Shown: one piece after another, positions 1 to 7,673 of the stretch
How positions within the stretch are numbered: position 1 is the stretch's first letter
Layout: each line of letters starts with the position of its first letter
Source of the DNA: Stappia indica
Lineage (GTDB): Bacteria > Pseudomonadota > Alphaproteobacteria > Rhizobiales > Stappiaceae
NCBI RefSeq assembly: GCF_009789575.1
Contig: NZ_CP046908.1
Location: 3,191,001-3,255,000 of the forward strand
DNA: 64,000 nt
Direction: 5' to 3'
The notes under the pieces: generated by a model
Seen by the model: only the letters and a program-made list of their open reading frames with translations
What the model was told of the DNA's origin: nothing
The model's database searches: none
Program-made: the position numbers and the translations under genes

Positions 1-1
1 G

Positions 2-850
2 CCGCAAGGCGTCTTGTGGGCGGCCGTCGGCGGCTCGCTGTCGGTGATGCTGGCGGCGCGGTTTTCCTCCGCGCTGGTGCTGCAGCTCTACGGCGCGCGC
101 GAGGTGACGCCCGCCGCCTTTCCGCAAGCGCATTCGATCGTGCGGCTGCTGGCGCAGCGCGCCGGCCTGCCGCGCATGCCGAGGCTCTATCTGGTGCCAA
201 GCCGGATGGTGAACGCCTTTTCCACCGGCACCCGCGAGGACAGCGCCGTCTGCATCACCGAGGGGCTGCTCGCCCGCCTGACCCCGCGCGAGTTCGTCGG
301 CGTGATGGCGCACGAGCTCGCCCATGTGGCGCACGGCGACATCCACGTGATGGCGATGGCCGACGTGGTGGCGCGGATGACCGGCATCATGTCGGTGTTC
401 GGCCTGGTGCTGATGATGATCAGCCTGCCGGAGGCGCTGGCCGGCGGGGCCTCGGTGCCCTGGGCCGCGGTGCTGCTGCTGATCGTGGCGCCGACGCTGG
501 GCTCGGCGGTGCAACTGGCCCTGTCGCGCACGCGCGAGTTCGAGGCGGATCTGGGCGCCGCCTCGCTGACCGGCGATCCGGAAGGCCTTGCCAGCGCGCT
601 GATGAAGCTGGAGCGCATCCAGGGGCGCATGTGGGAGGCGGCGCTGCCGCAGGGCGCGCGCATCCCCGACCCGTCCGTGCTGCGCAGCCATCCGCAGACG
701 GGCGAGCGGGTGCGGCGGCTGCGCGCGCTGCGGGCCGCGCCCGAGCACTGGCTGGACACGGCCGCAATGCCGCATGTCGCGGGCCGCTCGCCCGTGCCCG
801 ATGCCGGCGCCCCGCGCCGCCGGCTGAGCCGCTTCGGGACCTGGTACTGA
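2..850 (+). CDS. M48 family zinc metalloprotease (HtpX-like), 5' end outside window
   Basis: The reading frame is open from the first bases of the window, so the true start lies upstream; 282 residues are visible. The HEXXH zinc motif (HELAH) is encoded at about 311-325 inside MAHELAHVAHGD, and the third zinc ligand is the Glu of FEADLGA about 75 residues later, as in M48 peptidases. Hydrophobic segments flank the motif, so it should be an inner-membrane protease with a cytoplasmic active site, the HtpX arrangement. It ends six bases before the convergent amidase gene. Whether it is HtpX itself or a paralogue cannot be judged without the N-terminus. Confidence 0.85.
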   Translation, partial: PQGVLWAAVGGSLSVMLAARFSSALVLQLYGAREVTPAAFPQAHSIVRLLAQRAGLPRMPRLYLVPSRMVNAFSTGTREDSAVCITEGLLARLTPREFVGVMAHELAHVAHGDIHVMAMADVVARMTGIMSVFGLVLMMISLPEALAGGASVPWAAVLLLIVAPTLGSAVQLALSRTREFEADLGAASLTGDPEGLASALMKLERIQGRMWEAALPQGARIPDPSVLRSHPQTGERVRRLRALRAAPEHWLDTAAMPHVAGRSPVPDAGAPRRRLSRFGTWY

Positions 851-856
851 CGCGCC

Positions 857-1951
857 CTATTCGGGCAGGCCGAGGAAGCGGAAGGGCTCGGCCTCGACGA
901 AGGACGCGGTCGCATTGCCGGAATAGATGTGATCCTGGTCCGGCCCCAGGTCGAGCTTGCGCACCGGCGCGCCCTTCGAGAGGTCGAGCTGGTTCAGGTC
1001 CACCCAGAACGTGTTGGGGGTGAGGGCGGATTCGAAGAAATACAGCAGTCGCTGGTGGTCGACGACCGTGCGCCAGCGGGTGGAGGAGATGTTCGGCTGG
1101 TCCGGCGTGGTGATGCCGAAGGGCACGGACACGTTGCGGATGACGCTGAAGACGCTGGCGATGGCGCGGTTGGGGTCCTCGGGCCGCGGGATCGCCTCCA
1201 CATAGAAGCTCGCCCGCGTGAAGCGGTCGGCGGCGCGGTTGGTGCCGGGCAGGAACACGGTGCCGCCGATGCCGCGCCAGTATTCGGCCAGCGCCAGCTG
1301 CTCGTCGAAGGTCGGCGAGTTGGTCATCACCGTGAAGCGGCGGTTGTGATGGATGACCTGGCGGCCGCCGATGTATTCGACGATGGCGCTGTCGCCGCTG
1401 GCATCGGACATGGACAGGTGCAGCGTCGCCAGCCGGTCCTCGCCGGGCACATTGTCGGTGACGATGGTGAAGGGCTCGGTCTCCAGCGCCGCGACCGCTT
1501 CGGCGACGCTGGCGAAATTGTCGAGCACATACTGGCCCCAGGCGGCGATGGTCAGGCCCGGACGGTCGCCTTTCATCTCGGGATATTCGGACTCGGCCAG
1601 CCACAGAAGGTTGACGGCAAGGCCCTCCTCGTTGACCCCGTCCGTGGTCGACACGTCATAGCCCGAGGCGATGACGCTGCCGTATTTCGACGTCCATTTC
1701 AGCGAGTTCGGCCCGGCCTCGCCGCTGCGCTCCATGCCGCGCGGCATCGCCCACAGGTTGGTGGCGATCTCGGTCCTCCAGTCCATGGAACGGGCGGTGA
1801 TCACCGTGTCGCCGGCGCCGTGATAGACGAGGCGGGTGCAGGCCTCTGCAAGGGCGACACCGCCGGTGGCGATGAGCGCTGCGAGCGCGATACGCGCGCT
1901 CATGCGCGTGCCGAGGCGGCGGGCGCGGGCGGAAAACGGCGTGCGGGGCAT
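857..1951 (-). CDS. Secreted linear amide C-N hydrolase (choloylglycine hydrolase / penicillin V acylase family)
   Basis: A 364-residue protein with an N-terminal signal sequence (basic residues, then a hydrophobic stretch ending ALAEA) directly before Cys38. In this Ntn-hydrolase family the Cys exposed by processing is the nucleophile, here in ACTRLVYHG. The following motif ARSMDWR also fits the family. Members hydrolyse bile-salt amides, penicillin V or acyl-homoserine lactones; the substrate cannot be read from sequence. The ATG at 1951 has GAAAGG a few bases upstream; a downstream ATG (MSARIALAA) would still leave a signal peptide. It is probably its own transcription unit, since a strong hairpin lies between it and the upstream SDR gene. 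Confidence 0.85.
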   Translation of the reverse strand: MPRTPFSARARRLGTRMSARIALAALIATGGVALAEACTRLVYHGAGDTVITARSMDWRTEIATNLWAMPRGMERSGEAGPNSLKWTSKYGSVIASGYDVSTTDGVNEEGLAVNLLWLAESEYPEMKGDRPGLTIAAWGQYVLDNFASVAEAVAALETEPFTIVTDNVPGEDRLATLHLSMSDASGDSAIVEYIGGRQVIHHNRRFTVMTNSPTFDEQLALAEYWRGIGGTVFLPGTNRAADRFTRASFYVEAIPRPEDPNRAIASVFSVIRNVSVPFGITTPDQPNISSTRWRTVVDHQRLLYFFESALTPNTFWVDLNQLDLSKGAPVRKLDLGPDQDHIYSGNATASFVEAEPFRFLGLPE

Positions 1952-2007
1952 CGGGGGACCTTTCGGCGAGCCTTGTGGGGGGCGAATATGCCGCCCGGAA
2001 ACGGACG

Positions 2008-2034
2008 GCCGCCGCCATGGTAGATGGCGGCGGC
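2008..2034 (-). terminator. Perfect 11-bp hairpin, probable terminator of the SDR gene
   Basis: GCCGCCGCCAT and ATGGCGGCGGC form an 11-bp perfect stem with a 5-base loop, about 70 bases beyond the SDR stop codon on the minus strand. The following T-run is weak (CGTCCGTTTCC), so termination is inferred mainly from position and stem strength. Confidence 0.45.
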
Positions 2035-2105
2035 GAAGTCCGGCAAGCCGGTAAAAGCTGCGGCGCGGAAATGGCGCGTCCGTCAGGGGGGCGGTCAGGG
2101 GGCAG

Positions 2106-2918
2106 TCAGGGGGCGACGCAGGTCGCGGTGAGGCCGCCATCCACCACCAGCTCCTGCGCGGTGATGTAGCGCGCTTCGTCCGAGGCGAGGAACAGCGCCG
2201 CGTTGGCGGTGTCCCAGGCATCGCCCATGCGGCCCATCGGGCACTGCGCATCGCGCCGGGCGATCATCGCCTCCTCCCCGCCATAGGCGGCGGCGAGCGG
2301 CTTGCGGATCATCGGGGTGTTCATCAGCCCCGGCGAGACGCAATTGGCGCGGATGCCGAGCGGCGCATATTGCAGGGCGATGTTGCGGGTGAGCCCGACG
2401 ATCGCGGCCTTGGAGGCCGAATAGGCGGCATAGGGAAAGCCGATATAGCGGGAGGCGGCGATCGAGGCGACGTTGACGATGGCGCCACTTTTCTGGCGCT
2501 CCATCACCGGCAGCACATGCTTGCAGGTGAGGAAGACGCTGGTCTGGTTGATGGCGATCACCCGGTTCCAGCTCTCCTCGGAGGCCTCCACCGGCCCGCC
2601 GGTTTCCGAGATGCCGACATTGTTGTGCAGGATGTCGATGCGGCCGAAATGGGAAAGGCAGGCCTCGACCATCGCCGCGACCTCGGCGGAGTTTGCAACG
2701 TCGGCCCGCGCCGTCTCGCAGGTGCCGCCCTCGGAGCGGATGATGTCGCGGGTCTCGGCCGCCGCGCGCTCATTGCGGTCGACGGCGAGGATGCGCGCGC
2801 CGCTGCGCGCGAAAAGAACCGCCGCCGCCTTGCCGTTGCCCCAGCCTTCTCCCGAGGAGCCGGCGCCGACGACGAGGGCGATCTTGCCGGCCAGTCGGCC
2901 CGCTGAAGTCTCTGTCAT
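2106..2918 (-). CDS. Short-chain dehydrogenase/reductase (SDR family oxidoreductase)
   Basis: A 270-residue classical SDR. The nucleotide-binding motif near residues 18-30 is the variant GAGSSGEGWGNGK; NNVG follows at 99-102, the catalytic Ser at 152, and Tyr166-x-x-x-Lys170 in YSASK. The C-terminal VVDGG is typical. It should be a cytoplasmic NAD(P)-dependent alcohol or ketone oxidoreductase. It lies downstream of the GntR regulator and EctD-like dioxygenase, in the same direction, with a hairpin in the 120-base gap. An oxidation step after the dioxygenase is a reasonable inference but the substrate is unknown. The ATG at 2918 was chosen because the SDR core begins eight residues later; an upstream in-frame start would add 23 residues of non-family sequence. 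Confidence 0.88.
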   Translation of the reverse strand: MTETSAGRLAGKIALVVGAGSSGEGWGNGKAAAVLFARSGARILAVDRNERAAAETRDIIRSEGGTCETARADVANSAEVAAMVEACLSHFGRIDILHNNVGISETGGPVEASEESWNRVIAINQTSVFLTCKHVLPVMERQKSGAIVNVASIAASRYIGFPYAAYSASKAAIVGLTRNIALQYAPLGIRANCVSPGLMNTPMIRKPLAAAYGGEEAMIARRDAQCPMGRMGDAWDTANAALFLASDEARYITAQELVVDGGLTATCVAP

Positions 2919-2992
2919 GTGGGAACTGTCCGTTCTGCTGCCTTGACGTGCAAAGACCGGGACGGGTGGGCCCATCCCGGATCGCAAGGAAG

Positions 2993-3023
2993 GGCCGGAG
3001 CGGACGGGTCGCCCGCTCCGGCC
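2993..3023 (-). terminator. GC-rich hairpin after the EctD-like dioxygenase gene
   Basis: GGCCGGAGCGG pairs perfectly with CCGCTCCGGCC across a 9-base loop, starting 16 bases past the dioxygenase stop codon on the minus strand. The trailing sequence CCTTCCTTG is only weakly T-rich. It may terminate or attenuate transcription before the SDR gene. Confidence 0.45.
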
Positions 3024-3038
3024 TGCCGCGTTCGGCGG

Positions 3039-3839
3039 TTACTCGGCCGCTTCGCGCATGGACAGGGCGTAGCGCTGCAGCGCGTCGTCCTCGACCGGCT
3101 CGATCGGCGTGAAATCGCGATGGGCGATGTATTCCGGCCGGGTCGGCTTGCGGATCGCGTTGGAGACGGTGGAGAGCGTCAGGTAGACGATCTTGCGCGG
3201 GTAGGGCGTGATGTTGCCCGACGAGCCGTGCACCAGGTTGCCGTGGTGGATGAGCAACCCGCCCGCCTTGCCGGTCGGGGCGACGATGCCGCCCTTGGCG
3301 GCAAGCTCGGTCACCACCTGGTTGTCGAGCGTCCACAGCCCGTAGCTGGTGGTCGTGGTGTCGTATTCCGACTTGAGCTGGCCGTGGGTGTGCGAGCCGG
3401 CGATCAGCATGAGCGGACCGTTGATCGGCAGCACGTCGTCGAGGAACACGGAGATGTTCATCGCCCGCGGCTCGGGCATGCCGTCGTCCTTGTGCCAGGT
3501 CGGGAAATCCTGGTGCCACTGCCAGACGTCGCCGGTGAAGGCGGCCTTCGCGTTCACCTTGAACTGGTGCATGTACAGCTCTTCGCCGAAGATCTGGCGC
3601 ACCGGCTCGATGAGGCGGGGATGGCGGCCGAGCAGGCGGAACGCCTCGTTGTAGGTGTGGCAGGCAAAGGCCGTGCGCGGGGTGCCGTCCTTCTCGCGCC
3701 AGATCTCCTTGCGGTCCTCGTCGAAGATGCCGGACGCTGCCTCCCGCAGCACCTCGATCTCTTCCGGCGAGAAGGCCTCGGGCAGGAAGAGATAGCCCTG
3801 GCGGTTGAATTCGTCCTGTTGTTCCTGCGTCAGCTTCAT
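3039..3839 (-). CDS. EctD-like Fe(II)/2-oxoglutarate dioxygenase (phytanoyl-CoA dioxygenase superfamily)
   Basis: A 266-residue non-haem iron oxygenase. The iron ligands are visible as His109 and Asp111 in WHQDFPTWHKDDGMP and His204 in HGSSGNITPYPR; Arg215 should bind 2-oxoglutarate. These blocks closely follow the signature of ectoine 5-hydroxylase EctD and related L-proline hydroxylases. No ectABC gene is in the window, so ectoine hydroxylation is not supported by context. Instead the gene lies 28 bases downstream of a GntR regulator and opposite a phosphonate-type importer. Phosphonate oxygenases such as PhnY are also in this superfamily. The likely reaction is hydroxylation of a small polar, possibly amino-acid- or phosphonate-like, substrate brought in by that importer. 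Family is certain; substrate is open. Confidence 0.85.
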   Translation of the reverse strand: MKLTQEQQDEFNRQGYLFLPEAFSPEEIEVLREAASGIFDEDRKEIWREKDGTPRTAFACHTYNEAFRLLGRHPRLIEPVRQIFGEELYMHQFKVNAKAAFTGDVWQWHQDFPTWHKDDGMPEPRAMNISVFLDDVLPINGPLMLIAGSHTHGQLKSEYDTTTTSYGLWTLDNQVVTELAAKGGIVAPTGKAGGLLIHHGNLVHGSSGNITPYPRKIVYLTLSTVSNAIRKPTRPEYIAHRDFTPIEPVEDDALQRYALSMREAAE

Positions 3840-3867
3840 GTGGCGTTCCTCCTCTTGGCCACGGCCT

Positions 3868-4563
3868 TCAGGCCGTGTTCTTCAAAACCTGCATGGCGGT
3901 GAGGCGGGCCTCCGTCTCCTTGCCGGCATTTTCCGCGTGGGCCCTGGCGGCGCCTTCCGCGGCTGCGTCGCCGGCCGCGATGAGCCGGGCGATCTCGGTA
4001 TGGTGGTCCCAGGCGGTTTCGCGAAAACCCCCGATGTCGAGCACCAGCCGCATCGACCGCATCATGTGCGAGAACTGCGGCTCGAGCGTTTCGGCGATCC
4101 GGCGGTTGCCGGACATGACGATGACCTGGTTGTGGAAGTCGACGTCGAGCGCGATCCGCTCCGTGACGGGGGTGTCGTCGCCGAAGCTCTCGGCCTGGCG
4201 CAGGATCCCGGCGAGCGTCTTCAGCTCCGCCTCCGGCATGCGGCCGCCCGCGACCCGCGCGGCGGCAAGGCCGGCGGCCAGCCCGTCCAGCGCGGCGCGG
4301 ACCTGGTAGATCTCGCGAAGATGCGCCGGGTCGATCTCGGTGACCTTGAGCCCCTTGCGCCCGGTCTCCTCCACCAGCCCGTCGCGCTTGAGCAGCTGCA
4401 GCGCATGGCTGACCGGCTGGCGCGACACGCCGAGGCGGTCGGCAAGCTCGGCCTGGCGGATGCGCTCGCCCGGCGCCAGCTCGGCCAGCGCGATGGCCTG
4501 GCGCAGCCGCTCGTAGACGCGGTCCACCAGGATCGGGCTCTGGTCGATGAGTTCCATGGGCAT
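3868..4563 (-). CDS. GntR family transcriptional regulator, FCD subfamily
   Basis: A 231-residue regulator with an N-terminal winged helix (about 10-75, recognition helix around SRQPVSHALQLL) and an all-helical C-terminal FCD domain. The FCD metal/ligand residues are recognisable: Asp and His in ALDVDFHNQV, His in WDHHTEI and His in RAHAENA. Such regulators bind a small organic acid and usually control an adjacent catabolic operon. It precedes the EctD-like dioxygenase by 28 bases and faces the phn-type importer across a 1.18-kb spacer holding a pair of candidate operators. The ATG at 4563 has GGGAAGGACG upstream; an internal ATG two codons later is also possible. Confidence 0.9.
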   Translation of the reverse strand: MPMELIDQSPILVDRVYERLRQAIALAELAPGERIRQAELADRLGVSRQPVSHALQLLKRDGLVEETGRKGLKVTEIDPAHLREIYQVRAALDGLAAGLAAARVAGGRMPEAELKTLAGILRQAESFGDDTPVTERIALDVDFHNQVIVMSGNRRIAETLEPQFSHMMRSMRLVLDIGGFRETAWDHHTEIARLIAAGDAAAEGAARAHAENAGKETEARLTAMQVLKNTA

Positions 4564-5062
4564 GCCTTGCGTCCTTCCCCTCACGACCCTTACGGACATC
4601 GCAACGAAGCGCAGCCGGCGCGAAAGCACCCGGGCCGATCCCGGGGGCTGGGTGTGCGGCCTGTCCGGCGCGATGCCGCGACAAGCTGACGGATCGCGCG
4701 CGCCGCCGCAATGCACCGCAGGTATGACATGGGAGGCCTGTCGGCACACCCGGCAGCGCGCGTTCCGGGACGGACCTGTCCCTGACCTGGCCGGGACGGC
4801 CAGGTTCTCCGTAACCTCCGCTTGCCGGCTCGGCTCCGCGCCGTCCCGGAATGCCTCCGGCAGGGCGGGCAGCCGGACCGGCCGGCGGTCTGGCGATGGG
4901 GCCAACGGAGCCCTGAGTGCCGGTCTCCCGGCGAAACTTCCGGCCGGGTCTTTCCCCGGCGCCTGGTTGCGAAGGCGCTGTCGCCAGCCGTCTTGCAGGG
5001 CCGTCCCGCAGGGCGGGCTGCAGGGCGGGGCAGTAGACGACCGGGCCTCAACCTTCAAGGAA

Positions 5063-5142
5063 TTCGGAATTCCAAATTCCAACGAGACTCACCCTGCCCG
5101 ACGAAACCGGTCCTGTCAACATTTCGGAATTCCGAATTCCAA
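5063..5142. promoter_or_regulatory. Pair of 20-bp repeats 60 bp apart, candidate GntR operators
   Basis: TTCGGAATTCC(A/G)AATTCCAA occurs at 5063-5082 and 5123-5142, 19 of 20 bases identical, exactly 60 bp start to start. Each contains inverted GGAATTCC/GAATTCC elements: GGAATTCGGAATTCC at 5059-5073 and its reverse complement at 5126-5140. The local AT content contrasts with the GC-rich surroundings. Helically phased palindromic sites between a GntR gene and its divergent target are a typical operator arrangement; binding is inferred. Confidence 0.5.
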
Positions 5143-5660
5143 GAATCTATCCGAGCCGCATCCTCCAGCCGCCACGGCCGCGGCAGTTCCTTTGGCGTCC
5201 TCCCGGACGCAGGCGAAGCCGGAGATCCGGGATCGGCGAGCCGAGGGCCTGTCGGATGTGCTCCCGAAGGTCCTCTTGAGCGCGGTGGCTCCCCGGTCCC
5301 GGCTCGGCGCGGGCGTGCCGTCCGGGAAGACGCGGGGAGAGGCGGGGAGGGACATGCCGCAATGCGCCGCGTGCGGGGAAGATGATTTGCCGGCTCAATT
5401 GCCGGCATGCCGCAGAGGGAGGATTTGGCGCAAGGCGGCAAGGAGTTGCCCGTGCGGGTCGCCGCCAGGGTCCCGGCGCGCAGGGCACGGGAGGAATCTC
5501 CCAAGCGTCCTGCAAGTTGCCCATCGGCCTGCTCTGCGACGGCTCGCCTGCGGGTCGGCCGGGACCAGGCGAGAACAGCGGCCCGCCCTGGCCGGGAAGG
5601 GGTGGTCCCGCTCTGACTTAAAGGAAACTTCGCCGTCTCAAGGTCTTGACGCGACTGAGA

Positions 5661-5682
5661 ATGTCATCCAGCCTTCACCCAG
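5661..5682 (+). promoter_or_regulatory. Weak PHO-box-like repeat upstream of phnD
   Basis: ATGTCAT-CCAG-CCTTCAC-CCAG gives two 7-base units on an 11-base period, the spacing of PhoB boxes (consensus unit CTGTCAT). The first unit matches six of seven positions; the second only about four. It lies 62-84 bases before the phnD start. Phosphate-starvation control is plausible but weakly supported. Confidence 0.25.
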
Positions 5683-5744
5683 GACGCCTAACAGACATCC
5701 GGTCCAGAACGGATGCGCATCGCGCCCCAGTGGAGGAACGAAAG

Positions 5745-6719
5745 ATGACCATGCACCTGACGAAGCTCGCCGGAGCTGCGAGCATTGCTGCCTTGCTTGC
5801 CGGCCTCATCGCCGCAACGCCCGCGCAGGCCGAATTCAAGCTCGACAGCCGCTACACCGATGCCGACGGCGACCTGATCGCCGACATTCCCTCCGATCCG
5901 GCGCAGCAGATCGATCCCTCGACGCTGATCTTCGCCTATACCCCGGTCGAGGATCCGGCGGTCTATGCCGAGGCCTGGGCCGACTTCCTGGCCCATATGG
6001 AGAGCGTCACCGGCAAGAAGGTGCAGTTCTTCCCGGTCCAGTCGAACGCCGCCCAGATCGAGGCGATGCGTGCCGGCCGCCTGCATATCGCCGGCTTCAA
6101 CACCGGCTCCAACCCGCTCGCCGTCGCCTGCGCCGGCTTCCGCCCCTTCACGATGATGGCCAAGGCCGACGGCAGCTTCGGCTACGAGATGGAAATCATC
6201 ACCTATCCGGGCTCGGGCATCGAGAAGCCGGAAGACATCAAGGGCAAGACGCTGGCCTTCACCGCCGAGACGTCGAATTCCGGCTTCAAGGCGCCGTCCG
6301 CGCTGCTGAAGGCCGAGTACGGCCTCGTCTCCGGCACCGACTACGAGCCGGCTTTCTCCGGCAAGCACGACAACTCGATCCTCGGCGTCGCCAACAAGGA
6401 CTACCCGGCGGCCGCCATCGCCAACTCCGTCATGCACCGCATGATCGAGCGCGAGGTGATCAAGCCCGAGCAGGTCGTCAGCATCTACAAGTCGCAAACC
6501 TTCCCGACCACCGGCTACGGCGTTGCCTACAACCTGAAGCCGGAGCTGCAGGAGAAGATCAAGGAAGGCTTCGCCACCTTCAAGTGGGAAGGCTCGTCGC
6601 TGGAGAAGGAGTTCTCCAAGTCGGGCGAGGCGCAGTTCATCCCGATCACCTTCAAGGACAACTGGTCCGTCATCCGCCAGATCGACCAGGCGAACGACGT
6701 TTCCTACAACTGCCAGTAA
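5745..6719 (+). CDS. phnD: Phosphate/phosphite/phosphonate ABC transporter substrate-binding protein PhnD
   Basis: A 324-residue periplasmic binding protein. A signal peptide ends at TPAQA (residue 29). The mature part follows the PhnD family: FAYTPVEDP near the start, QSNAAQIEAMRAGRLHIAGFNTG, and the ligand-loop motif ETSNSGFKAPS. In PhnD such Ser/Thr-rich loops bind the phosphonate oxygens. The ATG at 5745 has a strong GGAGG eight bases upstream. It heads the run phnD-phnC-phnE-phnE-cupin. The ligand might be a phosphonate, phosphite or another oxyanion; with no C-P lyase nearby, and with an oxygenase group opposite, the substrate is uncertain. Confidence 0.88.
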   Translation: MTMHLTKLAGAASIAALLAGLIAATPAQAEFKLDSRYTDADGDLIADIPSDPAQQIDPSTLIFAYTPVEDPAVYAEAWADFLAHMESVTGKKVQFFPVQSNAAQIEAMRAGRLHIAGFNTGSNPLAVACAGFRPFTMMAKADGSFGYEMEIITYPGSGIEKPEDIKGKTLAFTAETSNSGFKAPSALLKAEYGLVSGTDYEPAFSGKHDNSILGVANKDYPAAAIANSVMHRMIEREVIKPEQVVSIYKSQTFPTTGYGVAYNLKPELQEKIKEGFATFKWEGSSLEKEFSKSGEAQFIPITFKDNWSVIRQIDQANDVSYNCQ

Positions 6720-6851
6720 GGCACGTACGGTAAGACCGCGACCGGCCGGACGGGGCGAGGGGGAGTGTCTCCGCCGCCCCGTCCGTGCCTGTTGCGCGCT
6801 GCCCTGACCCGAAAGACCCGGCCGCCCGGCCCTCTCTCCCCGGATCCCCGC

Positions 6852-7670
6852 ATGCTGACAGTCGAAGCGCTTACCAAGACCTACAAGACCGGCGACAAGG
6901 CCCTCAGGTCCGTCAGTTTCACCGTGCCGAAGGGGCAGGTCGTCGGCCTGATCGGTCCGTCCGGTGCCGGCAAGTCGACCCTCATCCGCTGCATCAACCG
7001 TCTGGTCGAGCCGACCGAGGGCCGGGTGCTGCTGAACGATCTCGACATCACCGGCCTGCCGGCGCGCGAACTGCGCCGCGCCCGCCGCCGCATCGGCATG
7101 ATCTTCCAGGAATATGCCCTGGTGGAGCGTCTGACGGTGATGGAGAACGTGCTGTCGGGGCGCCTCGGCTATGTCGGTTTCTGGCGCTCCTTCCTGCGCC
7201 AGTTTCCCGGCGAGGACGTGGAGAACGCCTTCCGCCTGCTCGACCGGGTCGGCCTGATCGACCATGCGGACAAGCGCGCCGACGCCCTGTCGGGCGGCCA
7301 GCGCCAGCGCGTCGGCATCGCCCGTGCCCTTGCCCAGGACCCCGAGCTGCTGCTGATCGACGAGCCGACCGCCTCGCTCGATCCCAAGACCTCGCGCCAG
7401 ATCATGCGCCTGATCCTGGAGATCTGCGCCGAGCGCGGCCTGCCGGCGATCATCAACATCCACGACGTGGTGCTGGCCCAGCAGTTCACCCAGCGCATCA
7501 TCGGCCTGCGGGCCGGCGAGGTGGTCTTCGACGGCACGCCGGACCTGCTCGACGAAAGCGTGCTCACCCGCATCTACGGCGAGGAGGACTGGACCGCCAT
7601 GCGCCGCGCGGCGGAAGAGGACGACCACGCCGAGCGCGACGCGGCCGAACGCATGGCCGGGATGGTCTGA
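6852..7670 (+). CDS. phnC: Phosphonate-type ABC transporter ATP-binding protein PhnC
   Basis: A 272-residue ABC ATPase with Walker [10 protein letters not shown] (35-43), Q-loop [14 protein letters not shown], signature [15 protein letters not shown] and Walker [14 protein letters not shown]. The motif [15 protein letters not shown] following the Q-loop is characteristic of PhnC proteins. It energises import through the two permeases encoded immediately downstream; its stop codon is three bases before the first phnE. The ATG at 6852 places the family start [14 protein letters not shown] correctly; an upstream in-frame start would add Pro/Arg-rich non-family sequence. Confidence 0.93.
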   Translation: MLTVEALTKTYKTGDKALRSVSFTVPKGQVVGLIGPSGAGKSTLIRCINRLVEPTEGRVLLNDLDITGLPARELRRARRRIGMIFQEYALVERLTVMENVLSGRLGYVGFWRSFLRQFPGEDVENAFRLLDRVGLIDHADKRADALSGGQRQRVGIARALAQDPELLLIDEPTASLDPKTSRQIMRLILEICAERGLPAIINIHDVVLAQQFTQRIIGLRAGEVVFDGTPDLLDESVLTRIYGEEDWTAMRRAAEEDDHAERDAAERMAGMV

Positions 7671-7673
7671 GCC

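Larger units (their letters stand above)
4564..5744. other. Long divergent intergenic region without a credible gene
   Basis: This 1.18-kb spacer between the GntR regulator and phnD is far longer than any other in the window. Open frames exist on both strands but their translations are Arg/Ala/Gly/Pro-rich, overlap each other, and resemble no family, so I call none. Visible structure includes a 21-bp palindrome ACCTGGCC-N5-GGCCAGGT (4785-4805), three GCAGGGC units (about 4995-5031), two AT-rich EcoRI-containing repeats (5063-5082, 5123-5142), and a TTGCCGGC doublet near 5385-5407. It may hold the promoters and operators of both groups, or the remnant of a lost gene. Confidence 0.6.

Noticed and set aside
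3039-3839. Ectoine hydroxylase EctD as part of an osmoprotection operon
   Set aside because: No ectA, ectB, ectC or ask gene is nearby, and the neighbours are a GntR regulator, an SDR and a phosphonate-type importer.
5059-5142. The two repeats as a short CRISPR array
   Set aside because: Only two copies, internal palindromes of GGAATTCC type, no leader and no cas genes; an operator pair is the better reading.
4564-5744. Several 70-190-codon frames in the long spacer before phnD
   Set aside because: They overlap one another on both strands, have Arg/Pro/Gly-rich random-looking translations, lack convincing ribosome-binding sites and share no recognisable motif.
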